Made by a program: the position numbers and the translations under genes. Shown here piece after piece: positions 54,353-63,498 of a DNA stretch of 64,000 nt. Each line of letters starts with the position of its first letter. Position 1 is the first letter of the stretch. The DNA comes from Clostridium nigeriense (GTDB lineage Bacteria > Bacillota > Clostridia > Clostridiales > Clostridiaceae), in the NCBI RefSeq assembly GCF_900086595.1, contig NZ_LT575472.1, positions 2,305,685 through 2,369,684 on the forward strand. The letters run 5' to 3'. A model generated the notes under the pieces. That model was not told where the DNA came from and searched no databases. It was given only the letters and a program-made list of their open reading frames with translations.

Positions 54353-56086
54353 TTGAATACTAAAATAATAAAAAGAATTTTAAATTATACAAAGCCTTAT
54401 AAAAAGTTTATTATAATAGCATTTATTAGCGCTATTATTAATGTAAGTTTAACTTTATTAACTCCTATATTAATAGGTAATGGAGTTGATCTTATTGTAG
54501 GAAAAGATAATGTTAATTTTGATAACCTTATAAAAATATTAATTTTATTATTACTAACTATAATTTTTTCTGCATTATTTCAACTAATTATGACAAGATG
54601 TACTAATATAGTAAGCTATAAAACTATTAAAGATTTAAGAATAGATGTATTTAATAAATTAAATGAATTACCTCTTAAATATATAGATGCTAATGCTCAT
54701 GGGTCAATTATTAATGGAGTCATAAATGATATTGAAATAGTATCTGATGGATTGCTACAAGGTTTTTCACAGCTTTTCACTGGTGTTATAACTATATTAG
54801 GAACTTTAATATTTATGCTTTCAATTAATGTTAAAATTGCTTTATTAGTAGTTATAATTACTCCTTTATCATTATTTACTGCCTCTACAATTGCTAAGCG
54901 TTGTCACTCAATGTTTAGAAAACAATCAGAGGTTCGTAGTGAATTAACTGGTTATGTTGAAGAAATGATAGGAAATCAAAAGGTTGTAAAGGCTTTTTCT
55001 TATGAAGATAGATCTTTAGAAAATTTTGAACTAATCAATAAAAAGCTCTATAAATATGGACAAAAAGCACAATTTTACTCTGCTATTACAAACCCAGTAA
55101 CTCGATTTGTAAATGGAATAGTTTATGCTGCTGTTGGTATTGTAGGTGCCTTAAGTGCAATTAACGGTAATTTATCAATAGGTAACCTTTCTGCCTTTTT
55201 AAGCTATGCAAATCAATATACTAAACCTTTTAATGAAATTTCTGGAGTTATTACTGAATTACAAGCAGCCTTTGCTTCTGCTAATAGAGTCTTTAAAATA
55301 CTTGATGAAACTCCTGAAATTCAAGATAAGGATAATGCTATTAATTTAGAGTCCTGTGAAGGCTCTGTAAGCATAGAAAATCTTTGTTTTTCTTACAATG
55401 AAGATAAACCATTAATTGATAACTTTAATTTAAAGGTTAATCCTGGTGAAAGAATTGCAATAGTTGGTCCTACTGGCTGTGGAAAAACTACTTTAATTAA
55501 TTTACTTATGAGGTTTTACAATATAAATTCTGGTGAAATAAAAATTGACAATATTAATGTAGATAATATAACTAGAAAAAGTACTAGAGGTCTTTATGGA
55601 ATGGTTCTTCAAGACACTTGGCTTTTCTCTGGAACTGTAAAAGATAATATAGCTTATGGAAAAGAAGATGCTACCTTAGAAGAAGTTATTGAAGCTGCAA
55701 AAGCTGCCCATGCTCATAAGTTCATTACTAGGTTACCTAAAGGTTACGATACTGTACTTTCAGAGGACAGTTCTTTATCTCAGGGTCAAAAACAACTTTT
55801 ATGTATAGCAAGAGTTATGCTTTCTAAACCACCTATGTTAATATTGGATGAAGCAACAAGTAGTATAGATACACGTACTGAAATCTATATTCAAAAAGCA
55901 TTTAATAAATTAATGGAAGGAAGAACTTCATTTATTGTTGCTCATAGACTTTCCACTATTAAAGAGGCTGATTTAATTTTAGTTATGAAAGATGGAAAAA
56001 TCATAGAACAAGGAAATCACAAAGAATTATTAAAGAAAAATGGTTTCTATTCAAATTTATATAATAGTCAATTTGCTACAACATAA
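54353..56086 (+). CDS. Heterodimeric ABC exporter, consensus-site subunit
   Basis: A 577-residue half-exporter with Walker A GPTGCGKTT (about 373), signature LSQGQKQ and Walker B MLILDEATSS with the catalytic Glu. The start is TTG with AGGAGGTGA upstream. The pairing with a degenerate subunit immediately upstream is the usual heterodimer layout. The last codons run into a bidirectional terminator shared with the convergent histidine kinase gene. Confidence 0.92.
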   Translation: MNTKIIKRILNYTKPYKKFIIIAFISAIINVSLTLLTPILIGNGVDLIVGKDNVNFDNLIKILILLLLTIIFSALFQLIMTRCTNIVSYKTIKDLRIDVFNKLNELPLKYIDANAHGSIINGVINDIEIVSDGLLQGFSQLFTGVITILGTLIFMLSINVKIALLVVIITPLSLFTASTIAKRCHSMFRKQSEVRSELTGYVEEMIGNQKVVKAFSYEDRSLENFELINKKLYKYGQKAQFYSAITNPVTRFVNGIVYAAVGIVGALSAINGNLSIGNLSAFLSYANQYTKPFNEISGVITELQAAFASANRVFKILDETPEIQDKDNAINLESCEGSVSIENLCFSYNEDKPLIDNFNLKVNPGERIAIVGPTGCGKTTLINLLMRFYNINSGEIKIDNINVDNITRKSTRGLYGMVLQDTWLFSGTVKDNIAYGKEDATLEEVIEAAKAAHAHKFITRLPKGYDTVLSEDSSLSQGQKQLLCIARVMLSKPPMLILDEATSSIDTRTEIYIQKAFNKLMEGRTSFIVAHRLSTIKEADLILVMKDGKIIEQGNHKELLKKNGFYSNLYNSQFATT

Positions 56087-56111
56087 AAGAGTTGCCTATG
56101 GCAACTCTTTT
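56085..56111. terminator. Bidirectional terminator between ABC exporter and kinase genes
   Basis: AAAAGAGTTGCC and GGCAACTCTTTT pair around TAT with T runs on both sides. The 3' end of the kinase gene is encoded within it. Confidence 0.9.
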
Positions 56112-57481
56112 TTTAGTATTAACTCAAACTTAATGTATTCTTCTATAATTTCATATGATAAATTCCAGTTATTTTCTTTAGCTAATTCATTACATAGGTA
56201 TAATCCTAAACCAGAACTACTTACTTCTTTACTTATATTAATGAAGCTATTATGCTTAATAAATGGTTCAAATAATCTATCCTTAATTTCTTCTGGAATA
56301 TTTAAAACTTCATTTTTTATAGTTAATTTTATATTATCATCTTCTTCAAACAACTTTATTTCTATTTTTTCTGAGGAAGCATATTTAATGCTATTGTCTA
56401 ATAAATTCATAAATATCTGCTCCAAGTCTTCAAAAACTCCATAGTAATTTATTTCTTCTAATTCATTTTTTATATCTAAATTTTTATTATTAATTCTTAA
56501 TTCAAAATCCTCTTCTACTTCTTCTATTATTTCTTTAATAGAAAAAGTACTCTTAAATTTATTTTTATTAATTTTACCTCTTGAAGCTTCTAACATTTTT
56601 TCAACTAAGTTTTTTATTTTTTCACATTCTAAAACTATCCTACTACTTGCCCTACTTATAAAATCATCATCCATTTCCTTAATATTATTATCTCTAAATA
56701 TTTGAGAATAAAGAGATATTGAAGTAATTGGTGTTTTAAGTTCGTGAGTTGCATTATTAAAGAATTCTCTTAATACCTTATCTTGAGATATTAGTTTATT
56801 CTTCATCAAATTATAGGTTTTAGCTAAATCTGAAATTTCATCTTTAGAATTTATTTCTATATCCTCTATTTCCTGCCCTAATTTAAATTCCTTCATAGAG
56901 GTTTTTAAATCATTTAATGGCTTTATAGATTTATTAATTATTAAGGATATAGTTAATATTAAAGCTATTACTACAAATGCTTGTCCTAAAATTATAATTA
57001 AAACAGTTTTTATCATCTCTCTATATTTATAAGAATAGTCTTTTTGTATTACCAAATTTGCAATAAAAGCATCCTTAATATAAATTGGATAATTATATGT
57101 TATAAAATAAGAGTTATTTATATATTTGAATTTAATTATTGATTTAATATTATTACTTTCAGTTAGAATATTATAAATTTCTTTATCATTTATAAGCTTG
57201 CCAACTGATTGATTTATTTTTCTATTTTCATTTGAAAAACCAACATAGTCTTGTATAATTTCATTTATTGGAGAAAGACTTTTCCAAATCGGCTCTTCCA
57301 TTATTTCATTTTGGTTTACTATACTTAATGCTGCTATTTTTATATTATTCATTTCTTGTATAATACTATTTTTAAAAGAATTATTTAAATATATAGATAT
57401 AAAAACAGTAAATATTATATTTATAACTAAAACAGAAACCATGCTCCCTTTTAATAACTTTCCTTTTAAGGTTTTATCCAA
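56096..57481 (-). CDS. Sensor histidine kinase
   Basis: A 461-residue membrane kinase with a first helix (about 12-34), an extracytoplasmic sensor domain (about 35-155), a second helix (about 158-182), HAMP, and a HisKA domain with the phospho-acceptor NNATHELKTPITSIS (His about 249). The HATPase domain has the N box IFMNLLDNSIKYA and GLGLYLCNELA. The start is TTG after GAGGTGA, 4 bases past the response regulator stop. It is the third gene of a lipoprotein-regulator-kinase operon. Confidence 0.92.
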   Translation of the reverse strand: MDKTLKGKLLKGSMVSVLVINIIFTVFISIYLNNSFKNSIIQEMNNIKIAALSIVNQNEIMEEPIWKSLSPINEIIQDYVGFSNENRKINQSVGKLINDKEIYNILTESNNIKSIIKFKYINNSYFITYNYPIYIKDAFIANLVIQKDYSYKYREMIKTVLIIILGQAFVVIALILTISLIINKSIKPLNDLKTSMKEFKLGQEIEDIEINSKDEISDLAKTYNLMKNKLISQDKVLREFFNNATHELKTPITSISLYSQIFRDNNIKEMDDDFISRASSRIVLECEKIKNLVEKMLEASRGKINKNKFKSTFSIKEIIEEVEEDFELRINNKNLDIKNELEEINYYGVFEDLEQIFMNLLDNSIKYASSEKIEIKLFEEDDNIKLTIKNEVLNIPEEIKDRLFEPFIKHNSFINISKEVSSSGLGLYLCNELAKENNWNLSYEIIEEYIKFELILKKELP

Positions 57482-57485
57482 TTTA

Positions 57486-58160
57486 TCACCTCATTATATA
57501 TCCTATGCCAAAGACCGTTTCTATTATAGAGTTATCCTTATTTTCATTAAGCTTTTCTCTAAGCCTTCTAATATGAACATCTACTGTTCTTGTATCACCT
57601 TCATAATCATATCCCCATATTTTTTCTAGTAAATCCTCTCTTGAAAAAACTATTCCCTTATTTTCATAAAGGAAATTTAATAAATCAAACTCTTTTCTTC
57701 TTAGTAATATTTCCTTTCCTTCTTTTATTACTTGTCTATTATTAGGATATATTTTCACTGATTGATTTTCTTGTTCTTCAATAGCTTTATTTATGTTTTT
57801 TTCCCCTCTTCTAAAAATAACTTTTATCCTTACTAATACTTCTTTTATTTCAAATGGTTTCACTATATAATCATCTGCTCCAAGCTCTAAGCCTAATATT
57901 TTATCTATAATTTCTCCTCTAGCAGTTAGCATTATAATATATGCTTTCTTAGATATCTCTTTGCAAATGTCTAATCCATTTATATCAGGAAGCATTAAGT
58001 CTAGTAATACTAAATCTGGTTTAAATTCATTAAATCTTTCTAATGCATCTTTTCCATTAAATGAACTTCTTACATCATACCCTTCTTTTCTAAGGGCAAA
58101 GGTTATTGCATCATTTATTGAATATTCATCTTCAACAACTAGTATCTTCTTCTTTTCCAT
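57486..58160 (-). CDS. OmpR/PhoB family response regulator
   Basis: A 224-residue regulator with a receiver domain (1-115; acidic pocket VVEDEYS, phospho-acceptor Asp in LLDLMLPDING near 54, Lys in DDYIVKPF) and a winged-helix output domain (about 130-224, RRKEFDLLNFLYENKGIVFSR). It is paired with the histidine kinase downstream and follows the lipoprotein gene by 8 bases. Its target promoters are not evident. Confidence 0.93.
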   Translation of the reverse strand: MEKKKILVVEDEYSINDAITFALRKEGYDVRSSFNGKDALERFNEFKPDLVLLDLMLPDINGLDICKEISKKAYIIMLTARGEIIDKILGLELGADDYIVKPFEIKEVLVRIKVIFRRGEKNINKAIEEQENQSVKIYPNNRQVIKEGKEILLRRKEFDLLNFLYENKGIVFSREDLLEKIWGYDYEGDTRTVDVHIRRLREKLNENKDNSIIETVFGIGYIMR

Positions 58161-58168
58161 AAAATAAA

Positions 58169-59368
58169 TTATTCCCTTTCTTCTATTTCTAAAATGAAGT
58201 ATTTTATTTCTTCATTTACTATTGGTTTATCAGGATTTTTTGAATTTTCTTCAGAAACCTTTATTCTAGCTATAAGTATATTATCTCCTTTTTCATTTGC
58301 AAATGAATACATATATTTATATTCATTATCTAATTTATAAATCAAATTAATATCCCCTGTTTCACTTACTTCAGCTAAATACCTATTGTCCTTATATAAA
58401 ACTATATAAAAATTACTATTATTTACACTTTCTAATATTATCTTTTCCTTATCTAAAAATATAGTTTCATTAGATATAGTATTATATATAATATTATAGT
58501 AATCCATATATTGCTTAGATTGCTTATTTTCAACTCTAAGAATTAAAGAATTATTATTAAAATCAGGTTTGTAGTAACCGAATTTATTATATATTTTTTC
58601 ATCACCAAGTTTAATTTCACTATGTTCTTTAAAAAATACATTATTTTCTTCTAATGTAACTTTACTTATTTTCCCTGCCTCATCTATAGCCATAATAGAT
58701 TCCTGGCTATTATCATAATAAAAATAAATAAATATTTTATCTTTATTATTAAATCTATAGTAATTTTTATTTTGTATATCTATTATTATAATTTCTTGAT
58801 TTTCTCCAATTTCATTATTTTCTTGAGATAAATATCTATAAATAAAATAATTATCATTTCCATCTAATTTATATCCTAAATTTATAAAATTTTTAAGATT
58901 AAATTCCATTGAGCTATATGTTTTTTCAAATTCATTAAGTTCAAATTTAACTTTATTTTTTACATCCATAAAATAAAATTTTCTATCACTTAATTTATTT
59001 GAGTCAATCATACATATTCCTTCTCCAGTTCCTCCACTAAAACTATTTATAAAATTTATCTCTTCATCAGTAAATTCTTCTTCTACGTCTTTAAATTTTC
59101 CATTCTTAAATGAATATGAAAAAATAGAAGATTTATTAAATTCATCACCAGATTTTTCCAATAACTTTCCATATATCTTATCATTATTATAAAATAATGG
59201 AGTAAAAAAATTGTTATCAGGAATATTTTCAATATTCCTTTCTGTAATAGTATATTTACTAGATTCATTGTTTTCTTTAGTATTTTCCTCTATAACCTTT
59301 GTAGTATCACAACTAATTAATGTTATAGTAACTAATATTCCTATAATTAATGAAAGAACTTTTTTCAT
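58169..59368 (-). CDS. Lipoprotein of unknown function, linked to two-component system
   Basis: A 399-residue protein with a lipoprotein signal (KKVLSLIIGILVTITLISC, lipobox LISC with Cys at about 20). A long hydrophilic domain follows, rich in short beta segments with repeated Y, N and K, which could be a beta-propeller-like fold. No family is recognised. The ATG follows GGGAGG. It heads the operon with the response regulator and histidine kinase, so it may sense or relay an envelope signal. Confidence 0.75.
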   Translation of the reverse strand: MKKVLSLIIGILVTITLISCDTTKVIEENTKENNESSKYTITERNIENIPDNNFFTPLFYNNDKIYGKLLEKSGDEFNKSSIFSYSFKNGKFKDVEEEFTDEEINFINSFSGGTGEGICMIDSNKLSDRKFYFMDVKNKVKFELNEFEKTYSSMEFNLKNFINLGYKLDGNDNYFIYRYLSQENNEIGENQEIIIIDIQNKNYYRFNNKDKIFIYFYYDNSQESIMAIDEAGKISKVTLEENNVFFKEHSEIKLGDEKIYNKFGYYKPDFNNNSLILRVENKQSKQYMDYYNIIYNTISNETIFLDKEKIILESVNNSNFYIVLYKDNRYLAEVSETGDINLIYKLDNEYKYMYSFANEKGDNILIARIKVSEENSKNPDKPIVNEEIKYFILEIEERE

Positions 59369-59560
59369 TAAAAAACCTCCCTTTACCTTATTTAATTATA
59401 TAATAAATGGAAGTTTTTAAATAGTTATAATAACTTATTACAAAGTTGTTAAATAATTTTCTAATTTTGAAATAACATTGATATGATTTTACTATAATGG
59501 TATCATTTATATTGCTAAAAAGTTATATTTTTTACAAAAGTTTAAAAGGGGGAATGAGAC

Positions 59561-60910
59561 TTGACTAAAGATATGACAACGGGTAGTCCCGTAAAATTAA
59601 TTTTAACTTTTTCGATTCCTTTGCTTATCGGAAATATATTTCAACAGTTTTACAGTATGGTAGATACCATAATAGTTGGTAGATATCTTGGTGTAGATGC
59701 ATTAGCTGCTGTTGGTTCAACTGGTGCAATGGCCTTTTTAGTTAATGGATTTGTAATTGGCTTAACTAGTGGATTTGCTGTTTTAGTTTCTCAAAGATTT
59801 GGGGCAAACGATGATGAAGGCGTAAAAAAGTCTTTTGCTAGTTCTTTAGTACTATCTTCTGTTATGACTATAGTAGTAACTTCAATAAGTATGGCATCTG
59901 CTAAACCGTTACTAGAACTTATGAATACACCTGATAATATAATGACGGATTCATTATCTTACATTATTATTATTTATGCTGGAAATATTGCAATTATTTT
60001 TTATAACATGTTAGCTAGTATATTAAGAGCTCTTGGAGATAGTAAAACTCCATTATATTTCTTAATTATAGCTTCCATATTAAATGTTATTTTAGATATT
60101 GTATTTATAGTTAACTTTAACATGGGTGTAGCTGGTGCCGCCTATGCAACAATTATTTCTCAATCTATTTCTGCAATACTATGTGCTATATATATCGTTA
60201 AAAAATTTCCAATATTAAAACTAAATAAAAATCACTGGAAAATAAGAAAAACCTATGTTCAAAAGCAACTTAGAATAGGAGTTCCTATGGCACTACAATT
60301 TTCTATAACTGCTGCTGGTGCAATGGTTCTACAAGGTGCTCTTAATAATTTTGGTTCTAAAATTATAGCCTCTTATACAGCTGCTTCAAAGGTACAACAA
60401 TTAGTTATGCAACCTGCAGTTACTTTTGGTGTTGCAATGGCAACTTACTCTGGACAAAACTTAGGTGCTGGAAGGATTGACCGTATAAAAGAAGGTGTTA
60501 AAAAATGCAGCATTATAAGTATATTAGTCAGTATAATTTCAACAATTATTGTAGTACTATTTGGTGGTACTTTTACTAAATTGTTTATGAGTGGAAATGA
60601 TTTAGATGTTATATACTATGCTAGACACTACTTAAATACAGTTTCTATATTTTATATACCTCTAGGGCTTATTTTCATATATAGGAATACTTTACAAGGT
60701 GTTGGTGAAAGCTTTGTTCCAATGATGGCTGGATTTGCTGAAATGATTGCTAGAACTGTTGTTGCTTTTACTTTACCTTTAGTTTTAGATTTTACTGGAA
60801 TAGCTTTAGCTGATCCAGCTGCTTGGTTGGCTGCTATAATTCCACTTATGATAACTTATTACAAAAGAATAAACATTATTATGAAGGAAAAACAAATATC
60901 TATTCAGTAG
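59561..60910 (+). CDS. MATE family efflux transporter
   Basis: A 449-residue, twelve-helix transporter. The two MATE repeats show FSIPLLIGNIFQQFYSMVDTIIVGRYLG at the N-terminus and the matching RIGVPMALQFSITAAGAMVLQGALNNFG near 245. It exports cationic drugs or metabolites with Na+ or H+. The start is TTG with GGGGG upstream. It is a single gene followed by a strong terminator. Confidence 0.93.
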   Translation: MTKDMTTGSPVKLILTFSIPLLIGNIFQQFYSMVDTIIVGRYLGVDALAAVGSTGAMAFLVNGFVIGLTSGFAVLVSQRFGANDDEGVKKSFASSLVLSSVMTIVVTSISMASAKPLLELMNTPDNIMTDSLSYIIIIYAGNIAIIFYNMLASILRALGDSKTPLYFLIIASILNVILDIVFIVNFNMGVAGAAYATIISQSISAILCAIYIVKKFPILKLNKNHWKIRKTYVQKQLRIGVPMALQFSITAAGAMVLQGALNNFGSKIIASYTAASKVQQLVMQPAVTFGVAMATYSGQNLGAGRIDRIKEGVKKCSIISILVSIISTIIVVLFGGTFTKLFMSGNDLDVIYYARHYLNTVSIFYIPLGLIFIYRNTLQGVGESFVPMMAGFAEMIARTVVAFTLPLVLDFTGIALADPAAWLAAIIPLMITYYKRINIIMKEKQISIQ

Positions 60911-60916
60911 GCTTAA

Positions 60917-60953
60917 AGGGTGTTGCAAAATTTATTTTATCTTGCAACACCCT
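60917..60953. terminator. Bidirectional terminator
   Basis: AGGGTGTTGCAA and TTGCAACACCCT form a 12-bp stem between the convergent MATE and ElaA-like genes. Confidence 0.88.
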
Positions 60954-60958
60954 AAAAA

Positions 60959-61405
60959 TTATATAAAATTATTTATCATTTCTATATGAGGTATATCATC
61001 TTCCAAATATTCTTTAGAACACTCTTTAAATCCTAAGCTTTTATAAAAATCCTTAATATATACTTGGGCAGAAATCTTAATTTTCGCTTCCCCATAAGTA
61101 CATTTAATAAAATTCAAAGCCTCTTCCATAGCTTTTCTACCTAAATTATTTCTTCTATATTCTTTATCTACTGCTACTCTCCCTATAGATATTTCATCAT
61201 AGGAAACTCCTTTATCCAATATTCTAAGAGTAGCAATTACTTTGTTTTTGTCCATACAAAATAGATGGTATGCATCTAAATCTTTTCCATCACAATCTTG
61301 GTATATGCACTCCTGCTCTACTACAAAAACACTACTTCGTAATTTTAAAATTTTATATAATTCTTCAGCTGTTAAATCTTTAAACTTTTTTATTTTCCAA
61401 ATCAT
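60959..61405 (-). CDS. ElaA-like GNAT acetyltransferase
   Basis: A 148-residue acetyltransferase of the ElaA branch: YKILKLRSSVFVVEQECIYQD (about 17-37), ISIGRVAVDKEYRRNNLGRKAMEEAL (acetyl-CoA loop, about 72-97), and SLGFKECSKEYLEDDIPHIEM at the end. All of these align with E. coli ElaA. The substrate is not established. The start is ATG with a weak GGTGAG site. Confidence 0.87.
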   Translation of the reverse strand: MIWKIKKFKDLTAEELYKILKLRSSVFVVEQECIYQDCDGKDLDAYHLFCMDKNKVIATLRILDKGVSYDEISIGRVAVDKEYRRNNLGRKAMEEALNFIKCTYGEAKIKISAQVYIKDFYKSLGFKECSKEYLEDDIPHIEMINNFI

Positions 61406-61491
61406 ACTCTCACCGTTTATTTTTTTATTTAAATTATATCATAAATTAAACATTAATTTTATTATACTTTAAAAGTTTAATGCTTATATAT

Positions 61492-61896
61492 TTATTGAAT
61501 TCCATCAACTAATGTATTATTAAATATACCTTTTAAATGATTTACCAATTCACTTGCCGTACTAAAGTCTTTATATTTTATAAGAGCTTCTATAACTATA
61601 GGCAAATTAATACCACACAATACATTATATCTTTCTTGGTTATCTAAAATACTCATCATTATTCTGTTAAAAGGTGTTCCACCGAATAAATCACATAATA
61701 TTATTACATAGTTATATTCTGATAGCCTAAGTAAAGCATTATATATTTTTTTATCTAATTCATTAATACTATTAGAATAATGGAAGTCTACTAATTCTAA
61801 ATTTTCATTTTCTATTTTTAAAATATCAAGAGCGCTCTTAACTCCAGATGCAAAACTGCCATGCCCTAACAATAAAAAACCAATATTATTATTCAT
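61492..61896 (-). CDS. Orphan PTS mannose-type EIIA domain protein
   Basis: A 134-residue EIIA of the mannose/fructose/sorbose superfamily. The phospho-His is in GFLLLGHGSFASG (His about 11), and CDLFGGTPFNR (about 68-78) is the second conserved block. No EIIB, EIIC or EIID is adjacent. It might serve a remote permease, a dihydroxyacetone-kinase-like system, or a regulatory role. The ATG follows AAGGATG. Confidence 0.87.
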   Translation of the reverse strand: MNNNIGFLLLGHGSFASGVKSALDILKIENENLELVDFHYSNSINELDKKIYNALLRLSEYNYVIILCDLFGGTPFNRIMMSILDNQERYNVLCGINLPIVIEALIKYKDFSTASELVNHLKGIFNNTLVDGIQ

Positions 61897-62021
61897 TTAT
61901 AATCATCCTTATCTAAATACTAATATACATACTTTATATATTTATATTAATTTTTTACTTTAATATCATAATAAATTTATTCGCATATAATAAATAAAAG
62001 TAATATTTATAGGTGTGTGTA

Positions 62022-62591
62022 ATGAATTACCTTATAGAGGCTAAGGATTTTAAATTACTAGGATCAGGTGCCGAAGGATCAGTATATTTAACTCCTGAAG
62101 GATATGCATTTAAAGTCTTTAAAAATATAAAAAACGCTAAGAGCGAAGATGACATACTTAAACAAACTTCTGATAGCCCCTTCTTTCCAAATTCTATAGT
62201 AAGGGTAGGTAACATATTAATAAGGGAATATGTTGGTGGCATAAACCTTAAAGAATATATTTCTAAACATGGGCTTCCCTATAATTTATCTAAAGAAATA
62301 GTAGACTTAATTGAAGATTTAAAAAGACTTAAGTTTAAAAGACTTAATATTAGAAATGCACATATTTTTGTAAATTCCAAAGGAAAAATTAAAGTTATTG
62401 ATCCAAGAAAACCATATAGTAAAATAACACCTTATCCCAAGGATATAGTAAAAATATTAGTTAAGTACCATTTATTTGATAAATTTTTAAAAGATTTATT
62501 ACAATATAAACCTGAGCTGTTACCTTACTGGACTGCATCCTATGACTATCTTGCAAATCCTAGAAAGAAACGCATATATAGATATGGTTAA
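62022..62591 (+). CDS. Protein-kinase-like fold protein, atypical active site
   Basis: A 189-residue protein with a kinase N-lobe: glycine loop LGSGAEGSVYL (about 13-23) and the Lys of YAFKVFK (about 30). The expected HRD-x-x-x-x-N loop reads LNIRNAHIFV, lacking the catalytic Asp, and the DFG equivalent is VIDPRKP, which keeps an Asp. It looks like a minimal Bud32/RIO-like kinase or a pseudokinase. I chose the ATG at 62022, which has AGGTG upstream, over the GTG at 62013. The TPP-riboswitch gene follows. Confidence 0.75.
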   Translation: MNYLIEAKDFKLLGSGAEGSVYLTPEGYAFKVFKNIKNAKSEDDILKQTSDSPFFPNSIVRVGNILIREYVGGINLKEYISKHGLPYNLSKEIVDLIEDLKRLKFKRLNIRNAHIFVNSKGKIKVIDPRKPYSKITPYPKDIVKILVKYHLFDKFLKDLLQYKPELLPYWTASYDYLANPRKKRIYRYG

Positions 62592-62650
62592 AATAATTAT
62601 TATTGACTTTTATATCCATTTTATGTACAATTTATATAACATAATATTTA

Positions 62651-62735
62651 AGTGCTAGGGGTGCCTTATGGCTGAGAAATGATTTATCATTAACCCTCTT
62701 TACCTGATCTGGATAATACCAGCGTAGGAAAGTCA
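62651..62735 (+). ncRNA. TPP riboswitch (THI box)
   Basis: The region carries the TPP aptamer core: CTAGGGGTGCC, then GGCTGAGAAAT, a variable stem, ACCCTCTTTACCTGATCTGG and AATACCAGCGTAGGAAAG. All conserved blocks are in order and spacing. It precedes a thiamine transporter gene. Confidence 0.96.
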
Positions 62736-62775
62736 CAAAGAATATATTAGTGATAATTTAACTAGTTACTAATGT

Positions 62776-62807
62776 ACCTCCTAGCATATTTATAGGAGGT
62801 ATTTTTT
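62776..62807 (+). promoter_or_regulatory. TPP riboswitch expression platform (SD-sequestering hairpin)
   Basis: ACCTCCTA (62776-62783) pairs with TAGGAGGT (62793-62800), burying the Shine-Dalgarno of thiT; the following ATTTTTT gives it terminator character too. The anti-SD arm (62778-62786, CTCCTAGCA) can instead pair over 9 bp with TGCTAGGGG at the 5' edge of the aptamer (62653-62661). Without TPP this frees the SD; with TPP the aptamer holds that strand and the hairpin closes. Confidence 0.82.
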
Positions 62808-63452
62808 ATGTTTAATTTTATCAACACAATAAAGGAAGGATTTAGTGAAATAATAAAAAGCCCTTTATCTTTAGCAACTCTTATAGGAGTTGTTATCCTA
62901 ATTTTAGCTCTTATTAAATTTAAGAAATTAAAATTAGATACTAAGGTTATGGCTAGAATAGGAATAGCTTTAGCTTTAGCTACAATATTACATCTTGTTA
63001 AACTAGTTGATTTACCTAATGGTGCTGGGAGTATAAACTTAGGTAGTATGGTTCCCATTTTAATAATAGCCTTTATGTATGGTCCTGAAATTGGTATGCT
63101 TACAGGATTTTTGTTTGGAATCATATACTTGATTATAAGTCCTTATATATTACATCCAATACAAGTATTATTTGATTACCCTCTTCCATTCATGGCAGTT
63201 GGACTAGCTGGCTTCTTTAAAAACAAAAAATTACTAGGAGCAACCTTTGGTATGTTCATAAGATTTATATTTCACTTTATATCTGGAGTATTATTTTTTG
63301 GTGAGTTTGCTCCAGAAGGATGGTCTCCAGTACTTTATTCATTTGTAGTTAATGGTTCTGTAGTAGGAGGTAACTTATTAGTTATCTTAGTTATATTAGC
63401 TTTATTACCAATTTTAAGAATTTTAAATAAAAATTCTTCATTTGTACAATAA
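62808..63452 (+). CDS. thiT: Thiamine ECF transporter S component ThiT
   Basis: A 214-residue protein with six or seven membrane segments and the ThiT pattern: NLGSMVPILIIAFMYGPEIGMLTGFLFGIIYLI (about 80-112), followed by QVLFDYPLPFMAVGLAG. It binds thiamine for import by the shared ECF module, which is not present here. The ATG lies 7 bases after a riboswitch-controlled AGGAGG. Confidence 0.93.
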   Translation: MFNFINTIKEGFSEIIKSPLSLATLIGVVILILALIKFKKLKLDTKVMARIGIALALATILHLVKLVDLPNGAGSINLGSMVPILIIAFMYGPEIGMLTGFLFGIIYLIISPYILHPIQVLFDYPLPFMAVGLAGFFKNKKLLGATFGMFIRFIFHFISGVLFFGEFAPEGWSPVLYSFVVNGSVVGGNLLVILVILALLPILRILNKNSSFVQ

Positions 63453-63473
63453 TTTTATTAGATACATTAAAAT

Positions 63474-63497
63474 AAAAGCAGGGTAAACCCTGCTTTT
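63474..63497. terminator. Bidirectional terminator after thiT
   Basis: AAAAGCAGGG and CCCTGCTTTT pair around TAAA between the convergent thiT and amidohydrolase genes. Confidence 0.88.
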
Positions 63498-63498
63498 A

